Position numbers and translations under genes: made by a program
The notes under the pieces: generated by a model
The model's input: the letters and a program-made list of their open reading frames with translations, nothing else
What the model was told of the DNA's origin: nothing
The model's database searches: none
Source: Oehlia diaphana
Taxonomy: Eukaryota; Glomeromycota; Glomeromycetes; Glomerales; Glomeraceae
Assembly (NCBI GenBank): GCA_003833135.1
Contig: QZLH01000724.1
Coordinates: 29,297 to 55,376 of the forward strand
DNA length: 26,080 bases
Direction of reading: 5' to 3'
Shown: positions 1 through 10,334 of the stretch, piece by piece
Layout of the letters: each line of letters starts with the position of its first letter
Position numbering within the stretch: the stretch's first letter is position 1

Positions 1-119
1 GGATAAAACATGGAAGCTGACATTGTCACATTGGTTATTTAGTATTTTAGTTTTTTTTTAAGAGAAGTGTCTGAAGTGATTAGAGATTATGATTATCGGA
101 TATTTAGTTATTTAAATGA

Positions 120-275
120 GATTTGTACTACATAGTACAAATCTACTATAATAAACCGGATAAATCAGTTATATTAAAACCGGTTTATCGTTTTGATAAA
201 TTTACAAACCGGTTATAAATCCGAAACGATTAAATCCGATTATAAATCCGATATCGATAACTGGTTCCAACCTCT
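120..275. repeat. hairpin followed by degenerate CCGGTT / AATCCGAT repeats
   Basis: Positions 120-129 (GATTTGTACT) and 134-143 (AGTACAAATC) form a perfect 10-bp stem with a 4-nt loop. To the right, about 120 bp holds several copies of ACCGGTTTA-like and AAATCCGAT-like words. On the left, a TATCGGATATTTAG word resembles the complement of the repeats on the right, so the whole may be an imperfect foldback element that begins before the window. No protein is visible. The element class is not determined. Confidence 0.5.
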
Positions 276-288
276 ATTTTGGGAAACA

Positions 289-2036
289 CTATTCTAAGTT
301 TAATACTTTACCATCCATTTCATGGCTAGCTAACCAAGGGTAATTAAAATCTAAAAAATATCTATATATAAATTTCCCACCAAAACTAATTTTTTCTTTA
401 TCATATCTAAGTTTTAATTTTTTATTTTTTGTCATTTCATCAATATCTCTTTCTAATACATTAACACATGTATAATAATAGAAATCTAAATTAATTAAAT
501 TATCAATATAATTTTTCATAATTTCTTCTAAATGATTAAGTTCAATTACTCCTTCAAATGAAAGAGATTTTAAAGTTTTAGGAAGTGATCTTATAAAAAT
601 CAATAACAATTCATCAGGTAATTTAAAATGAAATCTTGAAGAAAATAAAATAATTTTTTGTAAATTTGGACAAAGATTTGAATTCATTTAATATCTCATC
701 AACTTTCTCTTTATTTATGTAACCAAAAATATGTTCCAATTTTAATCCAATCAATGTAAGATTTTGACAATATAATGATAAATCATCAAGGATTGATTTC
801 AAATTATTTTGTTTGACACTTTCGATCCTTAAAATTATTTTTAATTCCTTCAAAGTATTACTATGATTCATTAAAAATGCTGTAATATAAGTTAGCCATA
901 AATTTGTTTTATAATAATTATATTCCGGAGAAATGAAATAACAATCTAATAATGATAAAGAAAATAATTTTGCTTGTAAAAATTATCTATCTAAGAATGG
1001 CCAAGTATTCCCCAGTTGACCAAGGGGTAAAGATTACATCTCCATGCTATATTTGGTAAGCAATGGACCTAGCTACGCAATATAAATTAAATAATGTCTA
1101 AATTATTGGGAATTTTTAAGGGTATTTTTTAGATCAACTGTAGATAAATATTTTTTAAGCATAGTAATTTATCATAATCAATAATCATAGAATCTAAATG
1201 TAATTCTTCAAGATTTGAACAATTAGATAAAAAATTCAAATCAGTTTGTTCCCCATCAAAACAACCTTTAATCATTATATACTTTATAGAATGAGATTCA
1301 GAAAGTTTAAAGAAAAGTTCTCTCCATTTTTCCATATGTATAATACTACCTGAAAGATTATATTTAATATTTATGATAAAATATTCCAAATTATTTTGAA
1401 CAGAAATAAATTCAATAAGATCCTCAAAAAATTTCACAGCATTTTTATGATTACCTTCGCAGGAAAAATCAATGGAAAGATATTTGATATTTTTAACATA
1501 AATTGATAAATTAGGAAAAGGTGAATATTTTCCATAAGTATCAAACTTCAGCTTTGTGATATGATTAAGTAATATTTGTGATTTTGGTAATGTAAAAATA
1601 CTTTCACAAAGATTATATTCATATGAAAATGTTAATTCATCTAATTTTTTTGTTTTCATAAAAATAGTTTTGCTTATGGGCATGGTATATTTCTTCTCAC
1701 AAACTAACCGATATAATAAGGATATGTCAAATTGTTGAATAAACGATACATAATCAAACATAATTTTAGTTGGAATATCTTTAAGTTCTAAATCGATTCT
1801 CTCTTGTAATGAGATTTGTGAAAGAAGGATTGGAATTATATTAATCATTTTCGTTTTTTCTTCAATATTATGACTAATATGACTAAATGGTCTTCTCCAC
1901 AAGATGGGGACGGCATTTTCACACCAATTTTTATTTACAAATAATAATGAAAATAAAGAATCAATATCATCATCAAGGTTATTAAAAGTGATTTGTAATA
2001 ATTCAATAATTCATTTAAAAATGGTTTTACAACCAT
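289..2036 (-). pseudogene. F-box/leucine-rich protein pseudogene
   Basis: This is a remnant of an F-box protein, a family whose members normally link substrates to an SCF ubiquitin ligase through a Skp1-binding N-terminal F-box and C-terminal leucine-rich repeats. From an ATG at 2036 the frame reads MVVKPFLNE, then breaks near 2008-2014, where one missing base would join it to IIELLQITF. The F-box hallmark VNKNWCENAVPILWRRPF follows and matches the equivalent motif in the two intact F-box genes here. A long LRR-like frame runs to a stop at 1129-1131 and includes CSNLEELHLDSM. LRR-like coding resumes at about 985 (AKLFSLSLLDCYF, NLWLTYITAFLMNHS) and shifts frame again near 685 into NSNLCPNLQKIILF, ending at 289. 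The 985-1129 gap is richer in G+C and shows no clear intron borders. With three breaks, no full-length product is likely. An unusual intron in place of the middle break cannot be excluded. Confidence 0.8.
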
Positions 2037-2575
2037 GTTTATAGAGGTTCAATCGTGTCAAAGTTGAAGAAATTGAAATTAAAAATATTTTGTTGGAAAA
2101 ATCTTAATTATATTACAGATTACAATCATAACGATAATAATAATAACGATGATTACTATACTAACTAGGAAAACGGAAACCGTTGAGAGTCCGTCGCTTA
2201 ATACGCTTAATAACAATAATTATATATATATATAAATGGCCGGTTACAAAAATGTGACACAGTGTTACAACGTTACAAAAAAATGTGATACAAAACATAA
2301 AAGGAAATAAGCAGGGGCTAAATTATAGTGACGTAGGTGGAACAATAACGATTACAGTAACATCTGCCATAAGCATAATTATAATACGAATTATAATTAT
2401 AATGAAAAAAATTAACAAATAATTGGTCATTAATATAATTTAATCATTTTAAAACGCGACACATTGTGACATATCGTAAGTTACTAGTCACGTGCAGGCG
2501 CACATGACCGAACTACATAATGCGTATCTGTTTATCAACCAGTCAGAAAAAACTGTGTCTAATTTAATATTTATA
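2037..2575. other. intergenic, no gene seen
   Basis: AT-rich spacer. It holds a short TA microsatellite near 2221-2234, repeated GTTACAA/GTGACA words around 2240-2295, and two E-box-like words: TCACGTGC at 2488-2495 and CACATGACCG at 2501-2510. No coding-like frame, RNA gene or transposon end was recognised. Confidence 0.5.
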
Positions 2576-3186
2576 CTAGTAAATATTTTTAATTTTAATT
2601 ATATGATTAACATCAATATCATTTATGGTCCAACAATAATTTTGATTCTTATTCCATTCAGATAATTCTATTTTAACTTGAGTATTTACTTTATTATTAT
2701 CCTTTAGTTTGTTTTTCTATTATATAAAATGATGATTTTCTAGTTTTCCTTTTAGTTGTTAATTTAAGTAATTTTCGTAATTTTATAATCTTGTTTATAA
2801 AATTTTAATAAAAGATTTATGATAAAAGGAATATTTGATCCTCCAATAGAATTTTCTAATGTAACATTGTAACCTAATCCACGATCCATAGATTCATAAT
2901 TGAATGTATAACCAATTGAAATCACAAACTTTAATTTTCTTTTGGTTTTTTAAAATACTATTCATCACATACATATTAGTTGATTAGTTAAATGTTAGTC
3001 ATTTATATTATTAATTATATTATTATAATGTTATTTAGATATCTTAATTTGTTAAAATGTTATATTATTAGCATAAAAAATTCCGATGTCAGGTTCATTG
3101 TAAATAATTGTATAATATTTTGATTTATTATATCCTAGTTTAACATTCTTACTCTTTCTATGAACATATGTATAATATGGTTGCAT
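2576..3186 (-). pseudogene. frameshifted remnant of an unrecognised protein gene
   Basis: Four short frames on the minus strand follow one another and read like real protein rather than AT-rich noise. The first starts at an ATG at 3186 (MQPYYTYVHRKSKN) and reaches a stop at 3052-3054. The second (about 2953-2790) contains SIGYTFNYESMDRGLGYNVT and GGSNIPFIINLLLKFYKQDY. The third contains TTKRKTRKSSFYIIEKQTKG. The fourth contains TQVKIELSEWNKNQNYCWTI and ends with a stop at 2576-2578. They fit one gene broken by at least two frameshifts and one stop-containing gap. I do not recognise the family: there is no F-box, kinase or Hsp70 motif and no clear membrane segment. Some breaks could be introns, but I saw no good GT..AG pairs. 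Confidence 0.5.
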
Positions 3187-3891
3187 TTTTATAGTTTTAA
3201 TTTTCTAATTTGATAATAAAAAAGAAATCAGTATTTATTATTTTTTTTTATTTATGCACAAATTAAGTGCTGGCAAGTATATTAGATAAAATACATTTAT
3301 AAATTTGATTATTTCACTATAAGTAATTACTGTTGAAATATAATAATTTTATTAGTTTTATTCTAAATTTATATTTTAGTGTCAAATATTTGTTTATGTT
3401 TTGTCTACATATTAGATTCATCATCTGTCCGATCAACGTCGACCTTTTACAATATACTATTCGCACTGATTTGTTTGTAGGAAAAAAGTGAACCTAAGTA
3501 CGAACCTCCCTATGACTTTGTTCTAATTAGCTGGATACCGAGCGTCTGAAGGGTATAATCACATGATCTTAGGACCAGGTGTAACAACTGTAACATGTTA
3601 ACATAATAAAGTTCCATTGGCTGTACACACGACGTGACTTGTCGTGACTCGTGTGGTCGGACAATTTAAAATAGTTAAACTTTTATAAAAACAACGCAAA
3701 TCATTCATGGTGGGAAAAGGTGGATATGTTTCAAACCTAAAATAATTAAATGGAAATGATAATAATTAATTAACATCATAATCCTATTATTAATTGATTA
3801 ATAAAAATGATAAAAAAGAAATAAAATCTATAAACTAAAAAAATTTGGAGATATTTAGATTAAAATTCTGTATAAATCATTTGGATTGTGT

Positions 3892-3940
3892 ACTATATAA
3901 TAGTCTAATAGTGACACGTCGCATTGGACTATTATATAGT
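3892..3940. repeat. 49-bp hairpin with perfect 14-bp arms
   Basis: ACTATATAATAGTC (3892-3905) is the exact reverse complement of GACTATTATATAGT (3927-3940). The 21-nt loop contains GACACGTCGC. The word TAAATCATT lies on both sides in direct orientation (from 3873 and from 3942), although not immediately against the arms. This could be a very small MITE or its footprint. Confidence 0.55.
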
Positions 3941-4182
3941 TTAAATCATTCAATAATAATATTATCGGTTTGATGATTTTGTTATTATGCTAATACATAG
4001 TATTGATAGTAATATGAGAACCGACTTATGTAAAATCTGTATGAACTTATGAGGATAACTGATAATTATTACTATGATTTAAATAAACTGATTGAATTTA
4101 TAGGAGATTTTGCTAATACAGTTCCGGTTAATGAAATTTTAATTGGATGAAAAAAAAAAGCTTAATTTGTATGTTTCATTTT

Positions 4183-4208
4183 CGGCGATCGGTCGCAGCA
4201 TATCGCCG
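4183..4208. repeat. GC-rich hairpin
   Basis: CGGCGAT (4183-4189) pairs with ATCGCCG (4202-4208) around a 12-nt loop, in an otherwise AT-rich stretch. It lies just before the T-rich tract. Function unknown. Confidence 0.4.
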
Positions 4209-4730
4209 TAGTATCCGAATGTTTTTAGTCCGGATCTTTTTTTTTTTTTTTTTTTAAAAATTATAATATTTTTTTTCGGTCTTTTTTAGATCAGTTTCTT
4301 TTTTTCAGTTATTTAAAACCAAGATTTTATAATTTTCTTTCCATTCTTTTTTTTAAAAAAAAACCGAATTTTTGATATTTTTCGTTCCGGTTTTTCTCTT
4401 TATAATAATCTATACTAATAATTTTTTTTATTTTTTTAATTTTTTTATTTATTTTTATACATATTTTTTTTTAGTCAACTTATATATGATAGGTATATTA
4501 TTATTTATATCATCTTTTAGCGGTCTCACGGTATGCGCGATTTTTATTTTTAATAAATTTTTTCTTTACTAATTTGTTTTATTTTATTTTATTTTTCGTT
4601 ATTTCAACCCTTAGGTTTGGATCGGTGATATAATCAAAATATATATATTTTTTACTTAAAATAAAAAAAAACACAATTTATTTCAATATAAACAAAAATT
4701 TTATTGTTATATTGATTTAAACTCATTAAT

Positions 4731-4749
4731 CCTGTTGCAACGCAACAGG
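4731..4749. repeat. short perfect hairpin
   Basis: CCTGTTGC (4731-4738) and GCAACAGG (4742-4749) form an 8-bp stem with an AAC loop, and the GTTGC word recurs just after it. It may be the end of a decayed element. No partner end was found. Confidence 0.4.
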
Positions 4750-5020
4750 TTGCGGCTATTACTGAACTAAAAAAAAATTAAGAGCAATTTTAACAATAAA
4801 AATTAAAGTATTTTTGGATGAGATAAATGAAAAGTTGTAAAAACCAAATTCCTTTTCAAAGATTATATCAGTAAACCATAATAACAGATAACTAAAGTTA
4901 TAATTGAAATTTATTATGTTACTGTATATTATACAAGGATATCTAGAAAGAAATTTTATTTAAATGTAAATAAAATTAAATTTAAAATATGACATCAGAA
5001 TCCTCTATTTTTAATAATAA

Positions 5021-5268
5021 GGCCGTTCCTAATTAATAATTAGTTTAACGTCCTTTCCGGCCAAAAATTTTGAGGGGGGGGGGGGGGGGGGGATAATTTA
5101 AAAATTAAACATATTAAAAATTTCGGAAATTTTCGGTAAAATCGGAAATTCTCGGTACTATTAAATTTTAGTAAAGGAGTGGGTGTTTTAAGCATATTTA
5201 AACATATCAAACATATAACCTTTGAAGAGGGGGGAGGACGTTAAACTAAAGATTAAATTGGAACGACC
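5021..5268. mobile_element. MITE-like non-autonomous element with 33-bp TIRs and a poly-G run
   Basis: The ends 5021-5053 and 5236-5268 are inverted repeats that match at 28 of 33 positions by hand alignment. They start GGCCGTTCC and GGTCGTTCC and finish AGTTTAACGTCC at the inner edge. Both sides are flanked by TAA (5018-5020 and 5269-5271), which fits a 3-bp TWA-type target duplication as made by PIF/Harbinger transposases. The 248-bp body encodes nothing. It contains a run of 19 G (5074-5092), a second G-rich stretch (GAGGGGGGAGG) near the right end, and tandem-like CGGAAATT words. It is probably a Tourist-like MITE mobilised by a transposase encoded elsewhere. The superfamily call rests only on the TSD and the G-rich ends. 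Confidence 0.65.
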
Positions 5269-6221
5269 TAAATAAATTATATTTCGTTTTGTTCATTAAG
5301 TTTCAAAATAGTCTTTATCTTAAATGGACGCTTGGTCATTCTCTTAACTTTTTGTAAAGACTGAAAAAAAAATTTTAATTACATTGTCATTAAATATCAT
5401 TGTCATTAAATATTATATTTTTGCATGTTCTAATAATAATGACTATTCATGAGAATTGAGATTCAAAAACGAACGTTTAATAATAATCAAAAAATGTATA
5501 ATCATTTGTGTTAATTATACGATATAAACCTAAATATGTTGTTAATCCAATAACTGTTCTCTTTTTGGATACTTTCAAATAAATTCACAGTAAAAAAATC
5601 AATCAATCTTCTCTGATTTATACAATATCACTCAATAAATACATTATTCTTTTACATAAATAATATACTTCATTTATGAGTTCAAAAACTTCTATACTTA
5701 AAAAAATAATAACTTTAATATTTTATGGTACAAATTCACATCTATACACTCGTCATAAACAAAATTTTTTATTTTATTTTTTATTTTTACTTTATATATA
5801 TATATGTGTAGTTGGAATTGCCAAATACATGAAAAAGAAAATAGAAGAGGTACATTGTTCATATAAATTCTATATAATAAAATATACTCGACTAGAACCA
5901 CTCGCCCAATAAATACTTCTTAAAATAATGTTCCAACTTCCAAGTCAACAGGTCACATGATATTTCTACAACGTGATTATTTCTTTACGTGATTAGCACT
6001 TTTGTGTCATATTACATGTAGTACCTTTCCTTCATTGCAAAATATTGAATACCTTCGATAAATAAAATATCATTTGCGAATTTTCTATAATATTTATGGG
6101 CTAACCGCTAATACACTTGTAAAATTTTAATATTGTGCCTTACTAAAAAATAATTACAACAAAAAATTAATGGTAGCTTCTAATGATAAATTTTTTGTGA
6201 TAAAAATAAGCTCAATTATAT
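5269..6221. other. intergenic between the MITE and kinase A
   Basis: A 78-codon ATG frame at 5676-5912 overlaps an antisense frame over the same low-complexity sequence and matches no family I know, so I do not call it. A TCACATGA word lies at 5953-5960. This is also the presumed 3' flank of the minus-strand kinase gene. I saw no clear AATAAA on the minus strand. Confidence 0.4.
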
Positions 6222-8676
6222 CTAACAATATTCATCTTCTGAATTATCAACTTTAATATATTTTCCTATTATAGTTAAAAAAAATTATTGAATTATTGAC
6301 GTGATAACCTATAAATATTATTTATTATGTGCGTAAATAGCAAAGTTTACTTACCATTTTTTTGGGTTTCATTCGATTCATTCTCCAAACTTTCAAAATT
6401 ACGCTTCCTTGAAGAATTTATTGGTACAATTAAGCTTTTAGTAGCCGAATTTGTATTTTGTGTGGATGAACTAAAAATGTATGATGTTATTATTTAATTG
6501 AAGCTATATATATTATATTAATTATTACCTTTGAATATTATTTATATCAATTTCATATTCTCGTGTAATATATCCTAAAAATTAATAAAAGCCATCTTAG
6601 TTAATATAAATTTAAAGAAGTAAATACAATTATTATTATCATATCGTCTAATCTTCAAATTTTACATTAGTGGCTAATTATTACTTAATAATATAACATA
6701 CCTTGATTTACATTAAATGAGATCATTGAAGAAGAATTTATAGTTGAAGCTTTTGAAATCAAAGAACTTAATGCTCTACTTGTAAAAATTGCTTTTGGAT
6801 GAGACTTTTCACCAAATTCAGGCCCAAGTTTCTTTGATCGTATCAATTCCAATCTTTTGTTTTCAGCCTGTATATATTCTAATTTACAACGCGTACTTCT
6901 CCAACCGAAAATAGAATTATGTATTTCAACAAAAGTTGGTCTTTTTGAAGGATTAGAATCCCAACATTTTTTCATTAAATTAGCATAAATTTTAGGAGTA
7001 TCTTCTGTAATTTTAGGTCGTTCTCCATCAAGAATTTTAAAGATGAGATTATGATCATGTTCAACATTAGCAAAAGGTTTACAACCTGATGTAACTTCCC
7101 ACATAATCATACCAAAACTATATACATCAGATTCTTTTGAAAATGCAGCACCTTTAAATATTTCTGGTGTGATATAAGGTATTACTCCATATATTTCATT
7201 ATTCGATAATGCATTATTTGCAGGTTGTGACAATCCTAAGTCTCCAATTTTCCATTAATGAGACAACAGCATATTTCCACTATGAATATCTCGATGTATA
7301 AAATTATTTTTATGAATATTTTCGAGTCTAAAGTAAAACATTTATTGTTAATAGACTTACAGAAAACTGATATAGAAAATAGATTATTCATTTAAAATAT
7401 ACAATAAATACCCAATCGATAATCCTACTAAAATTAATAATTTACTGTCCCATGTAAGATTTATAAAGTTCTTTTGCAAATAATCATGCAAATTTCCACC
7501 TTCTGCATAATACAATACTAACATATATTCTTTTGTTATAGGATCTTGTGTAATGCCATAACAGCCAATAACCCAATTATTGTCAACATTACATTGATAA
7601 AGTGATCTTAACTAAAGTATAAATAAATCAATTAATATAATAATATTAAAACACATTACAAGTATATAAATTATAAATATTACCTCATTTAGAAAATGTT
7701 TACTGATATTTTGTGAATCACGTAATTTTTTTACAGCAACGTCAATATCATTGTATATGCTTTTTGACCAAGTCGCTTTATAAATAATACTGGACCCTCC
7801 TTCCGCTATTTTCTTTAAATTCGTAATTTGAGAATATGGAATCCACTTTATTGCAGTGCCTTGTGAACGAAGTTTATTACAAATATACGAATACATTTCT
7901 TTTACTTCATTTGGACCGCGAATTGTCTTGTAGTTCATATAATTAGCAATCAAATGATAATTATCACTATTAATTCTTGTAGAAACAAGAAATTCTTCTA
8001 TAATAAAATTTCCACTGCAAATATTTGTAATATCAATATTAATGAATGAAATTCTTTTGCATTTCTTACATTGAGATTGATCTGCAATTCCAAGAATTAT
8101 ATTTGTTGTTAAACAATACCTACATCCAGTATAAATTATAAAGCAATATGAACACCATTTTTGACAATAAGATTTTGACTCTTGTTGTATATATTTTAGT
8201 TCTCGATTACAAGCTACACATTGGCCATAACTATCCCACCATGGTAAATATAGAATCGGAATGGACTTTTTACTCAAAGATGATTCTACCCATCCAGAAG
8301 AAACCTGGTAATTACTATAAAAACTAATATTTTTTAAGCCTACTTGTTTGAAGAGTTTAATTTCAGAACAGTATTCACACCATTCTTGAATATTCGTTAT
8401 ATAAAAAAATCGAGATCTAGTTGCTTTATGTTTAATACACTGAGAATTGTTTGTACCTATTTGTACATCCAAGTATGTATTATTGTCTGTTATATATTGA
8501 ATATACCAAAATAAACAATTTTTGCAATATTTTTGTCCACCTATGAGTGTCTTAGAATATTCAATTCCACAATAATTACATTTTTCCTCATTTTTTTTAA
8601 AAGGAATAAATAAAACAGGTACAGGACTAGATTTTGATATTGGCGTAGGATCATAGAAATTATAATCTATATTCAT
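6222..8676 (-). pseudogene. TKL-type protein kinase with N-terminal Cys-pair domain (kinase A), in-frame stop
   Basis: Six exons by splice-site reading: 8676-7684, 7611-7412, 7327-6702, 6574-6529, 6470-6355 and 6265-6222. Phases are consistent throughout, giving 675 codons including the stop. Start is the ATG at 8676 (MNIDYNFYDP). Residues 33-206 carry seven CxxC pairs (33/36, 51/54, 100/103, 153/156, 175/178, 185/188, 203/206), probably zinc-binding. The kinase domain has a degenerate Gly loop (AEGGSSII, about 291-298), VAVKK Lys316, Glu331, HRDIHSGN (409-416), IGDLG (DLG in place of DFG, 427-429), TPE (451-453), and the C-lobe signature DVYSFGMIMWE. Codon 422 is TAA (plus-strand 7255-7257), between HSGNMLLSH and WKIGDLG, and the same frame continues intact beyond it. 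At this point the locus is 9 codons shorter than kinase B. The 421-residue product would lack the Mg-binding Asp and the C-lobe. It is probably a recent pseudogene. A sequence error or readthrough is possible. Confidence 0.8.
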
Positions 8677-9410
8677 GATGTTGTATTTCAAGAAAATAGA
8701 TTATAAAAGTTAAATGTAAAAATTATAAAGCAGTATTTATATTTTATGAAGATACAATAACAAAGTAAAATTCTACATTCTTTAAAGAATCAAGGATATT
8801 CTATATAGAAATTTGCATATTGAAATCGCCATAAATTTCTGCTCAATTTAGAATATTTCCCGGCTTAATTTTCCGTCAACCCGTCAATGAATATTATTTT
8901 GTAAATCTGTACTACCAATCTGAAATTAGAAAATTTCGTTGACGATCGATTTATAAATTTGACCCAGAAATAATGAAATAAACTTTTCTTAAAAATTAAA
9001 CGTGTTGTTTCAACTTTGGTATGTCTTTGTGAGTATAAACCTTGCTGATTAAAAAAAGTTTCAATAATATTTTTATGGTCTGCTTATGCAATTATAATAT
9101 AGGGAAAATGTAATTGGCGACTCGGTCACGGCGACTCTGATTGTGTAATAAATTAATATTTTTTGATTGGCTACACAAACATGATCATCGCGTCATCTGA
9201 TGAATGTTTACAATCATATAATCACCTGCATATTATCACTATCAATGTCTCGAAACTGCCCATGGGCCAGATTAGCCCACGAGATCTGATTGGTCCAAAT
9301 AAGGCAATTTTATAATTTTTGACTGAATATTCACTAATAAACTTGATAATATAATTTCGCTCAACAAAATTCGGCCGGAATTATAAAAACGGACATTTAT
9401 ATATATAAGT

Positions 9411-9500
9411 GTTATTTATTTCATAGGGAGTTGGGAATAATAGGGGTTTTTTCCCTTCAGGAAAAAAACACTAATGTTCCCTTCCCATGAAATAAATGGG
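9411..9500. repeat. 90-bp near-palindromic foldback
   Basis: TTTATTTCAT (9415-9424) is the exact complement of ATGAAATAAA (9487-9496). Inside these arms, AGGGAGTTGGGAA pairs with TTCCCTTCCC and GTTTTTTCCC pairs with GGAAAAAAAC around a TTCA centre, so nearly the whole 90 bp folds into one hairpin with small bulges. There is no coding content. It resembles a minimal foldback transposon or a small hairpin-RNA source. Confidence 0.55.
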
Positions 9501-9558
9501 TAATCCCCTGGAGCGTGCCACTAATTAAATATTAACTATTTTAAACTAAAATTAGTAT

Positions 9559-9584
9559 TTCCCGGCTATATATTAGGCCGGGAA
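9559..9584. repeat. GC-rich hairpin
   Basis: TTCCCGGC (9559-9566) pairs perfectly with GCCGGGAA (9577-9584) over a TATATATTAG loop. It is a compact GC stem in AT-rich DNA, 59 bp past the larger foldback. Function unknown. Confidence 0.4.
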
Positions 9585-10334
9585 GTAAGTAAATGAAGAT
9601 TTCCGATCATTTATAAACTCAGCTAATCGCTCACAATTTTTTTAAAAATTAGTATAAAGGTGATCATGAGTGACACTTAGTGTGACAGGGGATTATTAAT
9701 TTAATGCATCCGTAATTAAAATAACTTTTCATTTCACAATATAATTCTCTAATAGTAAAATATTTTCAAATCTATTACCAATTATAAAAGATGAAAGAGT
9801 TTAGCAATTAAATGATTTTGCGGTAATTATTAATTATTAATTCGTCATTCGTGATCCGTCTCCGAACTAGTGAAACTACTAATACGTTTTGAGGGAATTA
9901 TTTTTGCATATTAATAAACGGTTTAAATGATTTTTGAGCTAATTTGCCCCGATTTTTTTTTTTTTTTTTTTAGTAGTATATTAGAATTATAAATTGCGTC
10001 ATATATATTGAAAAATATACTTGCTATTTAAGGTTACGATGTTATACAAATTGGTGAACTACAACCCGGCTGAAAAATAGTGTAACCAATGGGCCAATCA
10101 GAATATTAATAATATGAAATAACCTTGTATTTTGTACTCACTTTACTTCCAATCATAGGCGGATCAGCAATTAACGTCACCGAATTTCTGATTGATCTAC
10201 ATTATTTAACTTCCAATTTTAAACTGTGTAACTGTTTTTCTGACCCTACATTTTGGTCATATGGTCATACATCGGAATTTTATATAAAACGTATTTCATT
10301 ATATTTTTATTTTATTTCATTTTATCTATCGAGA

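Larger units (their letters stand above)
3187..5020. other. long AT-rich intergenic region with hairpins
   Basis: No coding-like frame was found. The stretch 4230-4470 is strongly T-rich on the plus strand, with repeated runs of eight or more T. The region also holds three discrete hairpins (3892-3940, 4183-4208, 4731-4749), an imperfect inverted repeat around 3625-3657 (CACACGACGTGAC against GTCGTGACTCGTGTG), and a TCACATGA word at 3559-3566. A frame at 4372-4572 begins only at a TTG and encodes low-complexity Phe/Ile/Tyr, so it is not called a gene. Confidence 0.5.
8677..10334. other. intergenic between divergent kinase A and F-box gene 1
   Basis: This is the shared upstream region of two divergently transcribed genes. 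It holds a foldback (9411-9500), a GC-rich hairpin (9559-9584), and a second TTTCCCGGCT word near 8856 like the arm of that hairpin. A T-rich run lies at 9953-9971. The frame of the F-box gene stays open back to 10125 but contains no ATG there, so I treat 10125-10334 as leader. Promoter elements could not be assigned with confidence. Confidence 0.45.

Noticed and set aside
985..1129. Ordinary intron in the first F-box gene
   Set aside because: No good GT donor after the last LRR codons and no branch/acceptor comparable to those in the kinases. Other frameshifts already make the locus a pseudogene.
4372..4572. 66-codon plus-strand frame
   Set aside because: Starts only at TTG and encodes Phe/Ile/Tyr low complexity from a T-rich tract.
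5676..5912. 78-codon ATG frame with an overlapping antisense frame (5698-5901)
   Set aside because: Low-complexity sequence open on both strands, no family resemblance and no supporting gene signals.
10125..10334. N-terminal extension of F-box gene 1
   Set aside because: The frame is open but has no ATG. The F-box begins right after the ATG at 10335, as in related proteins.
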